The position numbers were made by a program, and so were the translations under genes. Below are positions 20,568 through 28,838 of a stretch of DNA of 64,000 nucleotides, in pieces. The notes below the pieces were generated by a model. That model had not been told where the DNA came from, made no database searches, and saw only the letters and a list, made by a program, of their open reading frames with translations. The first letter of the stretch is position 1. Each line of letters begins with the position of its first letter. Source of the DNA: Amycolatopsis sp. A133 (lineage in GTDB: Bacteria; Actinomycetota; Actinomycetes; Mycobacteriales; Pseudonocardiaceae); contig NZ_JAVHJU010000004.1 in assembly GCF_031082405.1 (NCBI RefSeq), positions 400,092-464,091 on the forward strand, written 5' to 3'.

Positions 20568-20734
20568 GCGGTCCGTTCCGGTGTCACACCGGTCTATTGC
20601 GGGTGCTCGAGGTGGTTCACCCGCCTCGCGGGTGGTCACTTTTCATCAAAGCGTTCCCGCTCCATCGAATTCGCGGGGACCGGCTCCTAGCTTCGCTTTC
20701 ACCGAAGCATTTGTGACCCACAGGAGCCCTTCCC
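20568..20734 (+). promoter_or_regulatory. inter-block region with two hairpins
   Basis: This 167-bp gap separates block 1 from block 2. CACCCGC-CTC-GCGGGTG (20618-20634) is a perfect 7-bp stem and could terminate block 1 or serve as an operator. GCTTCG/CGAAGC (20690-20708) is a second small inverted repeat. AGGAG near 20721 is the ribosome-binding site of the next gene. I could not identify a convincing -35/-10 pair, so the promoter for block 2 is unassigned; if the first hairpin is weak, block 2 may be read-through. Confidence 0.45.
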
Positions 20735-21667
20735 ATGGCCGAGAACGACTTCGTCCGTACGGACCCCGAGCACGTCCGGCAGCTGGCGAGCCGGGGCGAG
20801 CTGGCCGACCACGCGGCCGCTGCCCGCGGCGACGCCCGCCGCTGCTTGCGGGCATCCGTGTTCGAGATCGCCCAGCCCGTCGTGTTCCGCAACCTCACCC
20901 GGAGGCTGGAACTCAACCGCGGCCACTACCGCTGCGCCAGGGCGGTCCAGCACCTCGACGACCCGTGCCTGGACCGGTTCCACGACGACATGGAAGCCGT
21001 TGTCGACGACGTGTTCCGGAACGCCCGGATCCCGATCGCCTCCCTGGAGGGCTGGATCCGCCGACGGCTCGTCCACGCCACGGTGGACGGCTACCGGCGA
21101 CGGCGCAGCGAGCGCGGGGCCCTCCAGCGACCGCGGGTGCCCCGCTGGCTGGCCGCGGAGCTGGGCGGCGACCCCGTTCTGCTGGCACTCGCCGTCGACA
21201 TCCTGGACTTCGTCGGAACCGACTCCGTGCCGAGCGCCGGTATCTGGCCCGTGGACCACTGGGCCGAAAACCGCGTGGCCCGCGGTGCGCCGCCGTCGAC
21301 GGCCCGCCGGGCCGTCGAACACGAGACTGCCCTTGTGCTGTCGGCCATGCGCCGCCGGCCCCGGTGGTACGAGAACTACGTGGAACGGCCGTTGGGCTTC
21401 AAACGGCCGCCTTCCGTGCCGGTGCCACGCTTCGCGCCGGAGGACGGCACCGACCCGCTCGGCGAACCGGCGTTCCGCCAGGAGGAACCCGACGCACGTC
21501 TGGAGCGTGCGGTCGTCGCGGTGGCGGCGATCGAAGGCCGGATCGCGGGCGGCGAACCACCGGAAGCCGTGGTCGTGGACGTGGTGTCGTCCGTGTTCCA
21601 CGACGAGCCGTGGTCCGCCGGGCCCGCGGCGGTCGACCGCATCCTCGCCGCACTGGTCGCGCGGTGA
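20735..21667 (+). CDS. sigma-region-2-like regulatory protein (paralogue of 4308-5363)
   Basis: 310 aa with AGGAG upstream of ATG 20735. The core (about 85-150) contains IASLEGWIRRRLVHATVDGY followed by RRRRSER. This matches the sigma region 2 pattern of a helix ending in W-x-R/A-x-x, then I/V-D and an Arg run. Two Cys (YRCARAV, DPCLDRF) precede it, as in the paralogue, which has four. The C-terminal part lacks an obvious region 4. Both paralogues sit immediately before a TPR-CHAT gene, giving a duplicated two-gene module. It could direct transcription of the block or connect the protease to transcription; unproven. Confidence 0.5.
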   Translation: MAENDFVRTDPEHVRQLASRGELADHAAAARGDARRCLRASVFEIAQPVVFRNLTRRLELNRGHYRCARAVQHLDDPCLDRFHDDMEAVVDDVFRNARIPIASLEGWIRRRLVHATVDGYRRRRSERGALQRPRVPRWLAAELGGDPVLLALAVDILDFVGTDSVPSAGIWPVDHWAENRVARGAPPSTARRAVEHETALVLSAMRRRPRWYENYVERPLGFKRPPSVPVPRFAPEDGTDPLGEPAFRQEEPDARLERAVVAVAAIEGRIAGGEPPEAVVVDVVSSVFHDEPWSAGPAAVDRILAALVAR

Positions 21668-21719
21668 GGCGCTGCCCGTCGTCCGTCAAAGGAGAGCAGA
21701 CCGGACGAGGGAGGCCACA

Positions 21720-24419
21720 GTGACCACCGGAGCGGGCGACGCGGCGAGCCTGGAAGCCGTCAGGCGGTGCCGGGCCGTCTTGGACGCGATGGCAGCAGGC
21801 ACAACGGAGTCGTACGACCTGGCCGGCTTCCGGACCGATCTGGAAACCCTGCCCGCCGGTCACCCCCGGCGGGGCGAACTCGCGGCCACGATGATCACCC
21901 TGCTGACCGGTGGTGGCGGAGCGCCGCCGACGAGTGCCATGGCCGACATCGGGCCGCTGCTGGACATGGTGGACAGTGCGCCACCGCACTTGCTCGCCTG
22001 GCCGCGGGCGCGGGCGTCGGCCCGCGCCTTCCAGCTGGTGCACGACACCCAGGAACGGCGGGCCACCGCCGCCTCGGCCGTCGCCGAGCTCGACGAGCTC
22101 GCGGCCCGGCACGGCGATTTCCTACCGACGCTGAACGCCATCGAAACCGCGCGCAAGGGGATCAAGTTCGACGTCGCTTTCCAGCGCGGTGACGACAGCA
22201 GCAAACTCGGCATCATCGCCCAGATGGGGCAGCTGCTCGACCGGATCGGTGACGTGCCGCAAGCCGGCCCCATGCGGGAGATGCAAGCCGCGTTGCACGA
22301 TCTTCTCGACGCACAGCAGAACAGCGACTGGGCCGCGGTGTCAGGCCTTCTCGACCGGCTGCGCGCCTCCTCGGCCGCGGCGGGGTTGGACCCGGCCGAG
22401 TTCGCGATGCCGGCGGACGGTGAAGCGATGCTCAAGCTCCTGTCCGACGCGGAGTCCGGGTCGGCGGAGCTCACCACCGAGGAGATCCTCCGGCGGCATG
22501 CCGGTGAGGGCAGCGGGCCGGCCGGCAAGATCACTGCCGCATCGATTCTCACGCGCGGGTGGCGGGAAACCGACTTGAAGCGCATCGAGCTCGCCATCGA
22601 GCTGCTGCGGCAGGCCGCCGCCGAACCCGGTCCCATGCAGGACATCGCGCGAAACGGGATCGCCGTCCACCTGTGGCGGCGGGCGGAGGTCCTGGGCACG
22701 CTCGAGGGTCTCGACGAGGCACAGGAGGTGCTCGAGGATCTCATCCGGGACCTGCGCGACCGCGGTGGTCCGGGGAGTCCGTTGTGGTCGGACGTCCACG
22801 AGCTGCTCGGGCACATCAAGCAGCGGGTGGGTGACCAGCAGGGGTCGGGCGACGTGAGCTTCGAAGCCATGTACCGATTCGCGCACAAGGCCTTGATGGA
22901 GTCGGATCCGGCGATCGCCCGGGAGGGCCTGCGCGAAGCCGCTGCGCTCGGGATGCAGATCGCCCGGCACCGGGTGCAGGTCGAGGACTTCCGGGGTGCA
23001 CTCGACGCGCTGGACGCCGGTCGCGGCCTGATGCTGTTCGCCGAGGTGGAAATGCTCGACCTCGTACCCAGGCTGCGGGCGGCCGGACGTGACGACCTGG
23101 TACGCCGGTGGGAGGAGGAAGGTCCGGCGTCTCCCGGCTTGCGCACCGAGGCCATCGACGTGCTGGTGAACGCCGCGGGTGGCGTCGACAAGCTGCTGAA
23201 GAAGTCGTCTCCGGCGGACATCCGCGCCGCCTTGCGCACCGTCGACGCGGACGCACTGGTCTACCTGGTGCCTGCCGACCAGCAGCAACCCGGGCTGGCG
23301 TTGGTGGTACCCCGCGAAGGGCAGCTGGCCTACCTGCCGCTGTCCTACCTCGATGTGGAGCGGGGCGCCGGGGCCGGGGAGGACTACCTGAGCGCCCTGT
23401 CACACCTGTCGCGCGAGCTGTCCCCCGCCGTCCAAGCGCCCTTCACCGATCGCTTGGACGACCTCTGCGACTGGGCTTGGCGGGTGGCCATCGGTCCCCT
23501 CTTGGAGCGCTACTTCGCACGGGATGCAGCGAAGCGCGGCCGGGTGCCGCGCATCGTGCTCGTCCCGATGGCGAAGCTGGCGGACATTCCCTGGCAAGCC
23601 GCACGGAATCGCGAAGGCACGTATGCCCTGGAGCTGGCGGCCTTCTCCCTGGCGGTGTCGGCGCGCGAGTTCTGCGCGAACGCCGCACGGCCTCCGGTCC
23701 GGCTGACTTCGACCGGCCTCGTCGTCGGTGACCCGGACACCGCCGGGTCCGCGCGAGACCTGCCCGCCGCGCGGCTCGAAGCGTTCGAGATCCACAAGGC
23801 CTTCCTGCGCGCGGCCAAGTACGTGGGACGCCGTCCGACCGGATCGGTGAGCCCGTCCGGAGCGGGCACGGCCGGCCAGGTGCGATCGTGGCTGGCGGCC
23901 GGCGGCCCCCATGCGGGCGCGGTGCTGCACCTCGCCTGCCACGGCCAGTTCAGCTCCAGGAAGCGAGCCGCGAAGGCGTGCCTGGTGCTGGCACCCGATT
24001 CCGCGGGTGCACCAGGTGAGCTGGGCGCGGACGAGATCGTGCGGCTGCTGCACAGCACGCCGGACCGGCAGATCGGTCTCGTCGTGATGGCCGCGTGCCA
24101 CACCGCGCGCTCCATCCACGGGTACGACGAGGCGTACAGCCTCGGCACGGCCTTCCTGGCCGGCGGCGTCCGCACGGTGCTTTCCACGCAGTGGGCGGTT
24201 CCGGACGAAGCCACCTCGATGCTGATGTACCTGTTCCACCACTACCTGCGCACGGAGAAGCTGCCCCCCTGGCAGGCGTTGCGGGCAGCCCAGCTCTGCC
24301 TGATCCGGCCGGACACCCCCATGCCCGAGGCCATGCCCGCCCACCTGCGCGAACTCGCCGCCGACCGCGAACACACGGGGGTCGTCGGCTGGGCCGGATT
24401 CGTCCACGCCGGCCACTGA
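21720..24419 (+). CDS. TPR-CHAT cysteine protease, catalytic dyad intact
   Basis: 899 aa from GTG 21720 behind GAGGGAGG (a 7-bp stem, 21679-21708, overlaps the edge of this site). Residues 1-500 are TPR-like helices. About 510-895 is a CHAT domain (clan CD, caspase/separase-related): DALVYLVPAD, PRIVLVPMAKL, then His741 in HLACHG and Cys793 in MAACHTA, then GGVRTVLSTQWAVPDE, ending VGWAGF. TPR-CHAT proteins are known as proteases activated by a sensing event, for instance Csx29 of the type III-E CRISPR complex or proteases that cleave bacterial gasdermins. No gasdermin or Cas gene is seen here, so activator and substrate are open. It is homologous end-to-end with the inactive 5356-8472 product. 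Confidence 0.85.
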   Translation: MTTGAGDAASLEAVRRCRAVLDAMAAGTTESYDLAGFRTDLETLPAGHPRRGELAATMITLLTGGGGAPPTSAMADIGPLLDMVDSAPPHLLAWPRARASARAFQLVHDTQERRATAASAVAELDELAARHGDFLPTLNAIETARKGIKFDVAFQRGDDSSKLGIIAQMGQLLDRIGDVPQAGPMREMQAALHDLLDAQQNSDWAAVSGLLDRLRASSAAAGLDPAEFAMPADGEAMLKLLSDAESGSAELTTEEILRRHAGEGSGPAGKITAASILTRGWRETDLKRIELAIELLRQAAAEPGPMQDIARNGIAVHLWRRAEVLGTLEGLDEAQEVLEDLIRDLRDRGGPGSPLWSDVHELLGHIKQRVGDQQGSGDVSFEAMYRFAHKALMESDPAIAREGLREAAALGMQIARHRVQVEDFRGALDALDAGRGLMLFAEVEMLDLVPRLRAAGRDDLVRRWEEEGPASPGLRTEAIDVLVNAAGGVDKLLKKSSPADIRAALRTVDADALVYLVPADQQQPGLALVVPREGQLAYLPLSYLDVERGAGAGEDYLSALSHLSRELSPAVQAPFTDRLDDLCDWAWRVAIGPLLERYFARDAAKRGRVPRIVLVPMAKLADIPWQAARNREGTYALELAAFSLAVSAREFCANAARPPVRLTSTGLVVGDPDTAGSARDLPAARLEAFEIHKAFLRAAKYVGRRPTGSVSPSGAGTAGQVRSWLAAGGPHAGAVLHLACHGQFSSRKRAAKACLVLAPDSAGAPGELGADEIVRLLHSTPDRQIGLVVMAACHTARSIHGYDEAYSLGTAFLAGGVRTVLSTQWAVPDEATSMLMYLFHHYLRTEKLPPWQALRAAQLCLIRPDTPMPEAMPAHLRELAADREHTGVVGWAGFVHAGH

Positions 24420-24449
24420 CCGAACTCCCGTTCAGAGAAAGAGACCCGG

Positions 24450-25898
24450 ATGTCACAAAGCCCCGAAAGCATCGAAGAGCTGCGTGCGCGGCTGGCCGGA
24501 CTCGAAGGCCCCGCGAGGGTGGAGCCGCTCGGCAACCTGGCGCAGAAGCTGTTCCAGCGGGTGGCGAGCACGCCACTGGATTCGCCCTCGGCGCGGGCCG
24601 ACCTCGACGAGGCGATCCGGTGCGCCGAAGAGGTCTACCGCCACCATCGCGCCGGGGACCCGCAGCGACCACAGGTCGCCGCCTTCCTCGGTTACCTGCT
24701 CGGCTTCCGCGACCTCCAGATCCAGGGTGCCTCCACCCGGTCACAGGCCATCTCGCTGCTCGAAGAAGCCATCGCGGACGGGAAGTTCCCGGTCTCTTCC
24801 CTGGCGGCCCTCCGCGTGCTGCTCGCGATGCTGCTGATCACCGACTCCCAGAACCGGCTGACGAGCATGGTCTCGCTGTCCGCGATCGACATGATGGCCG
24901 GGCGGCGTTCGCCCGCCGCCACGCCGGACATCGATCGCGCCGAAGAGCTCTTGCGGACCGTGCGGGCGACCCCCGGGGTGTCCACCGACGTGTCGGACAT
25001 GGCCGACCTGATGTCGCAGATGTGCGAGCTGATGAAGATGATGCTCGGTCTGGGCACGAAACCCATGGACCTGTCGGCGCTGGGGAGCATGTTCGGTCGC
25101 TTCACCGACCTGCAGAACCGGTTCCAGGCCGGCGGCACCGGGATCTTCGGGATCATGCGGATGGCGCTGGAGCCGGGGGCCGGTGTCCTCGACGTCCCGC
25201 GTGAAGAGTTTCCGGTGCTCATCATGGAGGACAGCGAACAAGAGGCCGACGCACCCGGTGAGCCGCTCCCGGCCGCCCCGGAACCCCGGCCCGAGCGACC
25301 CGGCCTGCTCCGCTCCCTGCTGGAGCTGCTGGCCCTCGACCAGGACGGCCGAAGCGCGTGGGCGGCGACGGCCCGGCTCCTGGAGCCCGGTTCGGAAGTG
25401 CCCGGCGTGGAAACCGTCGACGAGGCCGTCGCCTTGGCCAGTGAAGTGGTGGAAAGCGACGAAGTCACCCTCTCCGAAGAAGAGACCGCGCTCGCCCAGT
25501 TCGTCTACGCCGCAACCTTGTGCTTGCGGCAACGCACGGACCCCGACGGCGACAGCACCGACTGCGTGCTCGGCGCCGAGGCGCTGCTGTCCGCCGTGCG
25601 CGCGCTCCCGGCCGGCCACCCCGAAGTGCCCGTTGTCCTGCGCTCGCTGGGTGCGTTCCTCACCGCCGAACGGCCGCTGGCCGCGCTGGACGCCGTCGCC
25701 GCCGGGTTCACCGGGCGCTTCGATGCCGTGCTGGCCGGCGAAAACCTCGCCGCGGACCTCAAAGCGGAGCTGCACGCCCTGCGCTGCGCGTGCCGGGCGG
25801 CCTTCGCCGGAGCCGAACTGCGCAGGGCGGTCGAGGACCTGCCGGGCAGCTATCCCTGGCCGGTGTCCCTCAAAGCGGCGGCCTCGCCGCCCGCCTGA
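24450..25898 (+). CDS. uncharacterised TPR-like helical-repeat protein
   Basis: 482 aa; ATG 24450 is 30 bp after the CHAT gene. It is composed of helix pairs with TPR-like periodicity (DLDEAIRCAEEVYRHHR, RAEELLRTVRATPG) resembling the N-terminal halves of the neighbouring TPR-CHAT proteins but with no protease domain. A Met-rich segment (about 185-245; MADLMSQMCELMKMMLG) and a Pro/Glu-rich linker (about 270-285) divide two helical halves. There is no TM, signal or catalytic motif. It may be a partner or sensor subunit for the CHAT protease. It is separated by only 9 bp from the next gene. Confidence 0.55.
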   Translation: MSQSPESIEELRARLAGLEGPARVEPLGNLAQKLFQRVASTPLDSPSARADLDEAIRCAEEVYRHHRAGDPQRPQVAAFLGYLLGFRDLQIQGASTRSQAISLLEEAIADGKFPVSSLAALRVLLAMLLITDSQNRLTSMVSLSAIDMMAGRRSPAATPDIDRAEELLRTVRATPGVSTDVSDMADLMSQMCELMKMMLGLGTKPMDLSALGSMFGRFTDLQNRFQAGGTGIFGIMRMALEPGAGVLDVPREEFPVLIMEDSEQEADAPGEPLPAAPEPRPERPGLLRSLLELLALDQDGRSAWAATARLLEPGSEVPGVETVDEAVALASEVVESDEVTLSEEETALAQFVYAATLCLRQRTDPDGDSTDCVLGAEALLSAVRALPAGHPEVPVVLRSLGAFLTAERPLAALDAVAAGFTGRFDAVLAGENLAADLKAELHALRCACRAAFAGAELRRAVEDLPGSYPWPVSLKAAASPPA

Positions 25899-25907
25899 GC
25901 GCATCCG

Positions 25908-28772
25908 ATGAACGGGTTCTTCGGCCGGGCCGCCGAACTCCGTCAGCTCGGGGAGCTGCTGGCCGCCGCGGCGCAGGGCCGTCCCTCGGCCGTGGTACTC
26001 GACGGCGAGGCCGGCTCCGGCAAGACGCGGCTGCTGCAGGAGTTCGCCCGCACCGCCCGGAAGTCCGGCGCGTTCGTGCTGTCGGGCGGTTGCCTGGAGC
26101 TGGCCGGCGACGGCATCCCGTACGGGCCGCTGACCGAGGCGCTGCGCCACCTGGTCCGGACCCGGGGCGAAGCTCGCGCGCGGGAGCTGGCCGGCCCGGC
26201 CTGGTCGGAGCTGGCCGGCTTGATCTCCGACTTCACCACCGGCCCGGGGCCCGCGCCCGGGTACGGCGCCCAGGCCAGGGTGTTCGGCGCGGTCGCCCGG
26301 CTGCTCGACCACCTCGGTGACCGGCAGCCCCTGGTGCTGGTGTTCGAGGACGTGCACTGGGCCGACACCGCCACGCTCGACCTCATCGCCTACCTGGTGC
26401 ACACCCAGACCGACGAACGGCTGATGCTCGTGTGCAGCTACCGGTCCGGGCTCCGGACCGGACATCCGCTGCGGGTCCGGCTGACCGAGCCGGAGTTCGT
26501 CCGGCGGACGCGCCGGCTGACGGTGCCGCCGTTCAGCCGTCAGGAACTGCGGTCTTTCGTCGCCGCGCTGACCGGGGAGGACGTCAGCCCCGAGCGGGCC
26601 GACGAATACTTCGCGCTGTCGGAAGGCAATCCGTACTTCACCGAGCAGCTCGTCGCCGAGTCGGGCGCCGGGAGCACCCGGATCCCGCCCTCCCTGGACG
26701 ACCTCATGCGCGAGCGCCTCGCCCGCCTCGGTCCCGGGGCGAGCGAGCTCACCAAGGTGGCGGCGGTGGCCGGTCGCCGGGTCGGCGACGCGCTGCTGGC
26801 CCGGGTGGCCGAGTTCGAAGACCGGACGCTCGACGCGGCGCTGACCGAGTGCCTCGGGCAGCGCGTCCTGATCGAGGACCGGGATGACGGGTCCTACCGG
26901 TTCCAGCACGCCCTGCTGCGCGAGGCCGCCTATGCGATGGTCCTCACCAGGGAGCGCAAGCGGCTGCACGCCCAGTTCGCCGAGGCGCTGGCCGCCGAGG
27001 CGCCGGCGAACCCGCGTCTGCTGCCCGAGCTCGCCTACCACTGGTTCGCCGCCGACGATGCCCCGCGCGCCCTGCACGCCTCGGTCGGCGCCGGCGACCT
27101 GGCCATGCGCCTGCGCGCGTTCACCGAAGCCGAGACCCAGTACGCTCGCGCGCTCGAACTGTGGCCGCGGCTGCCCGATGCGGAACGGGTGGCGGCCACC
27201 ACGCGGGTCCGGGTGCTCGAAGTCGCCGCGAACGCCGCGCGGTGGGCCGGTCATCTGCAGCAGAGCGTGACCTGGGCCCGCGAGGCGGTGGCGGCGGCGG
27301 GCGGGACGGGTCCCGTCCGGCTCGGCGGCCTGCACGAGCGCCTGGGCAGCTACCTGTGGGAGGCGGGCTACGACGAGGAGTCGCTGGCCGAACTGCACTC
27401 CGCCGACCGCCTGCTGGCCGAGGTCCGGCCCAGCGCGGCGGGCTCCCGGGTCCGCTCGGCGCTCGCCACGGCGGCGGTGAAGTCCGGCCGGTACTCGGAA
27501 GCGCTCGAACTCGCCCGGCAGGCGGAAGCGGAAGCCGAGGCGGCGTCGGCGGTCCCGGAGACCGGCCGCGCGCGGAACAGCCGGGGACTGGCGCTGTCCG
27601 GTCTGGGCCGGCACCCCGAGGCCGTCGCGGCCGTGGAGGCCGCCCTGAAGATCGCCGAAGCGGAAGCACAGCTGGAGGATCAGCTGCGGGCGTGCGGCAA
27701 CCTCGGCGTCTGCCTGGAGCGCGCGGGCCGGCTCACTGAAGCTGCCCGGCAGTTCCAGGCGGGCTTGGCCAAAACGAGGGAGTTCGGGCTGCTCGACTCC
27801 CGGCAGGCGGCGCTGCTGGCGAACAACGCCTGCGCCACCCTGTTCCAGATCGGCGAGTGGGACCAGGCCACGCTGCTGGCCGAGGAGGTGCTGCGCTACC
27901 ACCCGGCGCGGGAGACCACCTTCCAGCGGCTCACCAAGGCCGAGGTCGACTTGGCCACCGGCCGGTTCGACGAGGCCGAGCGGTTGCTGCGGAGCATCCG
28001 GAACCTGCCCAGCACCCAGCCGCGGTTCCTGAGCCCCGTCTACCGGTGCTTCGCCGAGCTCGCCGCGGCCCGCGGCGACCTGGAGAACGCGCTGGGGACC
28101 GTGCGGCACGGCATCGAAGTGGTCGCCGCCGGTGAAGACGTGCTGCTGGTCCTGCAGCTGTGTGCCTACGGGCTGCGGCTGGCCGCCGACTGGCCACCGC
28201 CTGGCCCGCCGCCCGGGCTCCGGGCTTTCGCCGACGACATGGCCGCCAGGGCGATCGCCGACGACGATCCCGAAACCCGCGTGTTCGCGGCGCTCTGCGC
28301 GGCGGAACGGGCCCGGGCCACCGGTGAGGACACCTTCTCGATGTGGAGCCGGCTCGCGGGCTCGTGGTCGGCGTCGAACCGGCCGTACCCCGAAGCCTAT
28401 GCACTGGCCCGCGCCGCGGATGCGGCCGCTCGGGCCCAGGACCGGCCGGCCGCGGCCGAGGCGGCGTCCCGTGCCGCGCACATCGCGGACCGGCTCGGGG
28501 CCAAGCCGCTGGCCGGGGCGATCCAGCGGATCAGACGGACGCACCGGCTTTCGAGCACGCGGCCGAAGAGGCCTTTCGGGATATCGGATCGTGAGCTGGA
28601 AGTCCTGACCCACGTCTCCCGAGGCCTGACCAACAGCCAGATCGCCACCCGCCTGCACGTGGCGAAGTCCACTGTGGCCAACCAGCGTGCGTCGGCGATG
28701 CGCAAGCTCAACGCCAAGAACGGTCCCGACGCGGTGCGGATCGCCCGCGAAAGGGGGCTCTTGGCGGACTGA
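25908..28772 (+). CDS. large ATP-binding LuxR-family (LAL/MalT-type) regulator
   Basis: 954 aa. N-terminal STAND/AAA ATPase: Walker A GEAGSGKT (33-40), Walker B LVLVFEDVHWAD, then a helical extension with TPR-like repeats (about 370-850). The C-terminus (892-954) is a LuxR helix-turn-helix: SDRELEVLTHVSRGLTNSQI, followed by KSTVANQRASAMRKL. LAL proteins are oligomerising transcription activators of actinomycetes. Placed inside block 2, it is the best candidate for a transcriptional activator of the locus, though it could equally act as an intracellular sensor. The ribosome-binding site is weak; translation probably depends on the gene ending 9 bp upstream. A hairpin follows at 28774-28821. 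Confidence 0.85.
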   Translation: MNGFFGRAAELRQLGELLAAAAQGRPSAVVLDGEAGSGKTRLLQEFARTARKSGAFVLSGGCLELAGDGIPYGPLTEALRHLVRTRGEARARELAGPAWSELAGLISDFTTGPGPAPGYGAQARVFGAVARLLDHLGDRQPLVLVFEDVHWADTATLDLIAYLVHTQTDERLMLVCSYRSGLRTGHPLRVRLTEPEFVRRTRRLTVPPFSRQELRSFVAALTGEDVSPERADEYFALSEGNPYFTEQLVAESGAGSTRIPPSLDDLMRERLARLGPGASELTKVAAVAGRRVGDALLARVAEFEDRTLDAALTECLGQRVLIEDRDDGSYRFQHALLREAAYAMVLTRERKRLHAQFAEALAAEAPANPRLLPELAYHWFAADDAPRALHASVGAGDLAMRLRAFTEAETQYARALELWPRLPDAERVAATTRVRVLEVAANAARWAGHLQQSVTWAREAVAAAGGTGPVRLGGLHERLGSYLWEAGYDEESLAELHSADRLLAEVRPSAAGSRVRSALATAAVKSGRYSEALELARQAEAEAEAASAVPETGRARNSRGLALSGLGRHPEAVAAVEAALKIAEAEAQLEDQLRACGNLGVCLERAGRLTEAARQFQAGLAKTREFGLLDSRQAALLANNACATLFQIGEWDQATLLAEEVLRYHPARETTFQRLTKAEVDLATGRFDEAERLLRSIRNLPSTQPRFLSPVYRCFAELAAARGDLENALGTVRHGIEVVAAGEDVLLVLQLCAYGLRLAADWPPPGPPPGLRAFADDMAARAIADDDPETRVFAALCAAERARATGEDTFSMWSRLAGSWSASNRPYPEAYALARAADAAARAQDRPAAAEAASRAAHIADRLGAKPLAGAIQRIRRTHRLSSTRPKRPFGISDRELEVLTHVSRGLTNSQIATRLHVAKSTVANQRASAMRKLNAKNGPDAVRIARERGLLAD

Positions 28773-28773
28773 C

Positions 28774-28821
28774 GGTGCGCGGCAACCGGCTCGGGAACGG
28801 CCCGGCCCGGTTCGGCGCACC
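28774..28821 (+). terminator. interrupted hairpin before the caspase-like gene
   Basis: GGTGCGC (28774-28780) pairs with GCGCACC (28815-28821), and AACCGG (28784-28789) with CCGGTT (28807-28812), separated by a small internal loop. It fills the 66-bp space between the LAL regulator stop and the protease gene's RBS. It could be a terminator or attenuator that lowers expression of the protease genes; no T-run follows. Confidence 0.45.
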
Positions 28822-28838
28822 CGGACCCAGGAGGAAAG

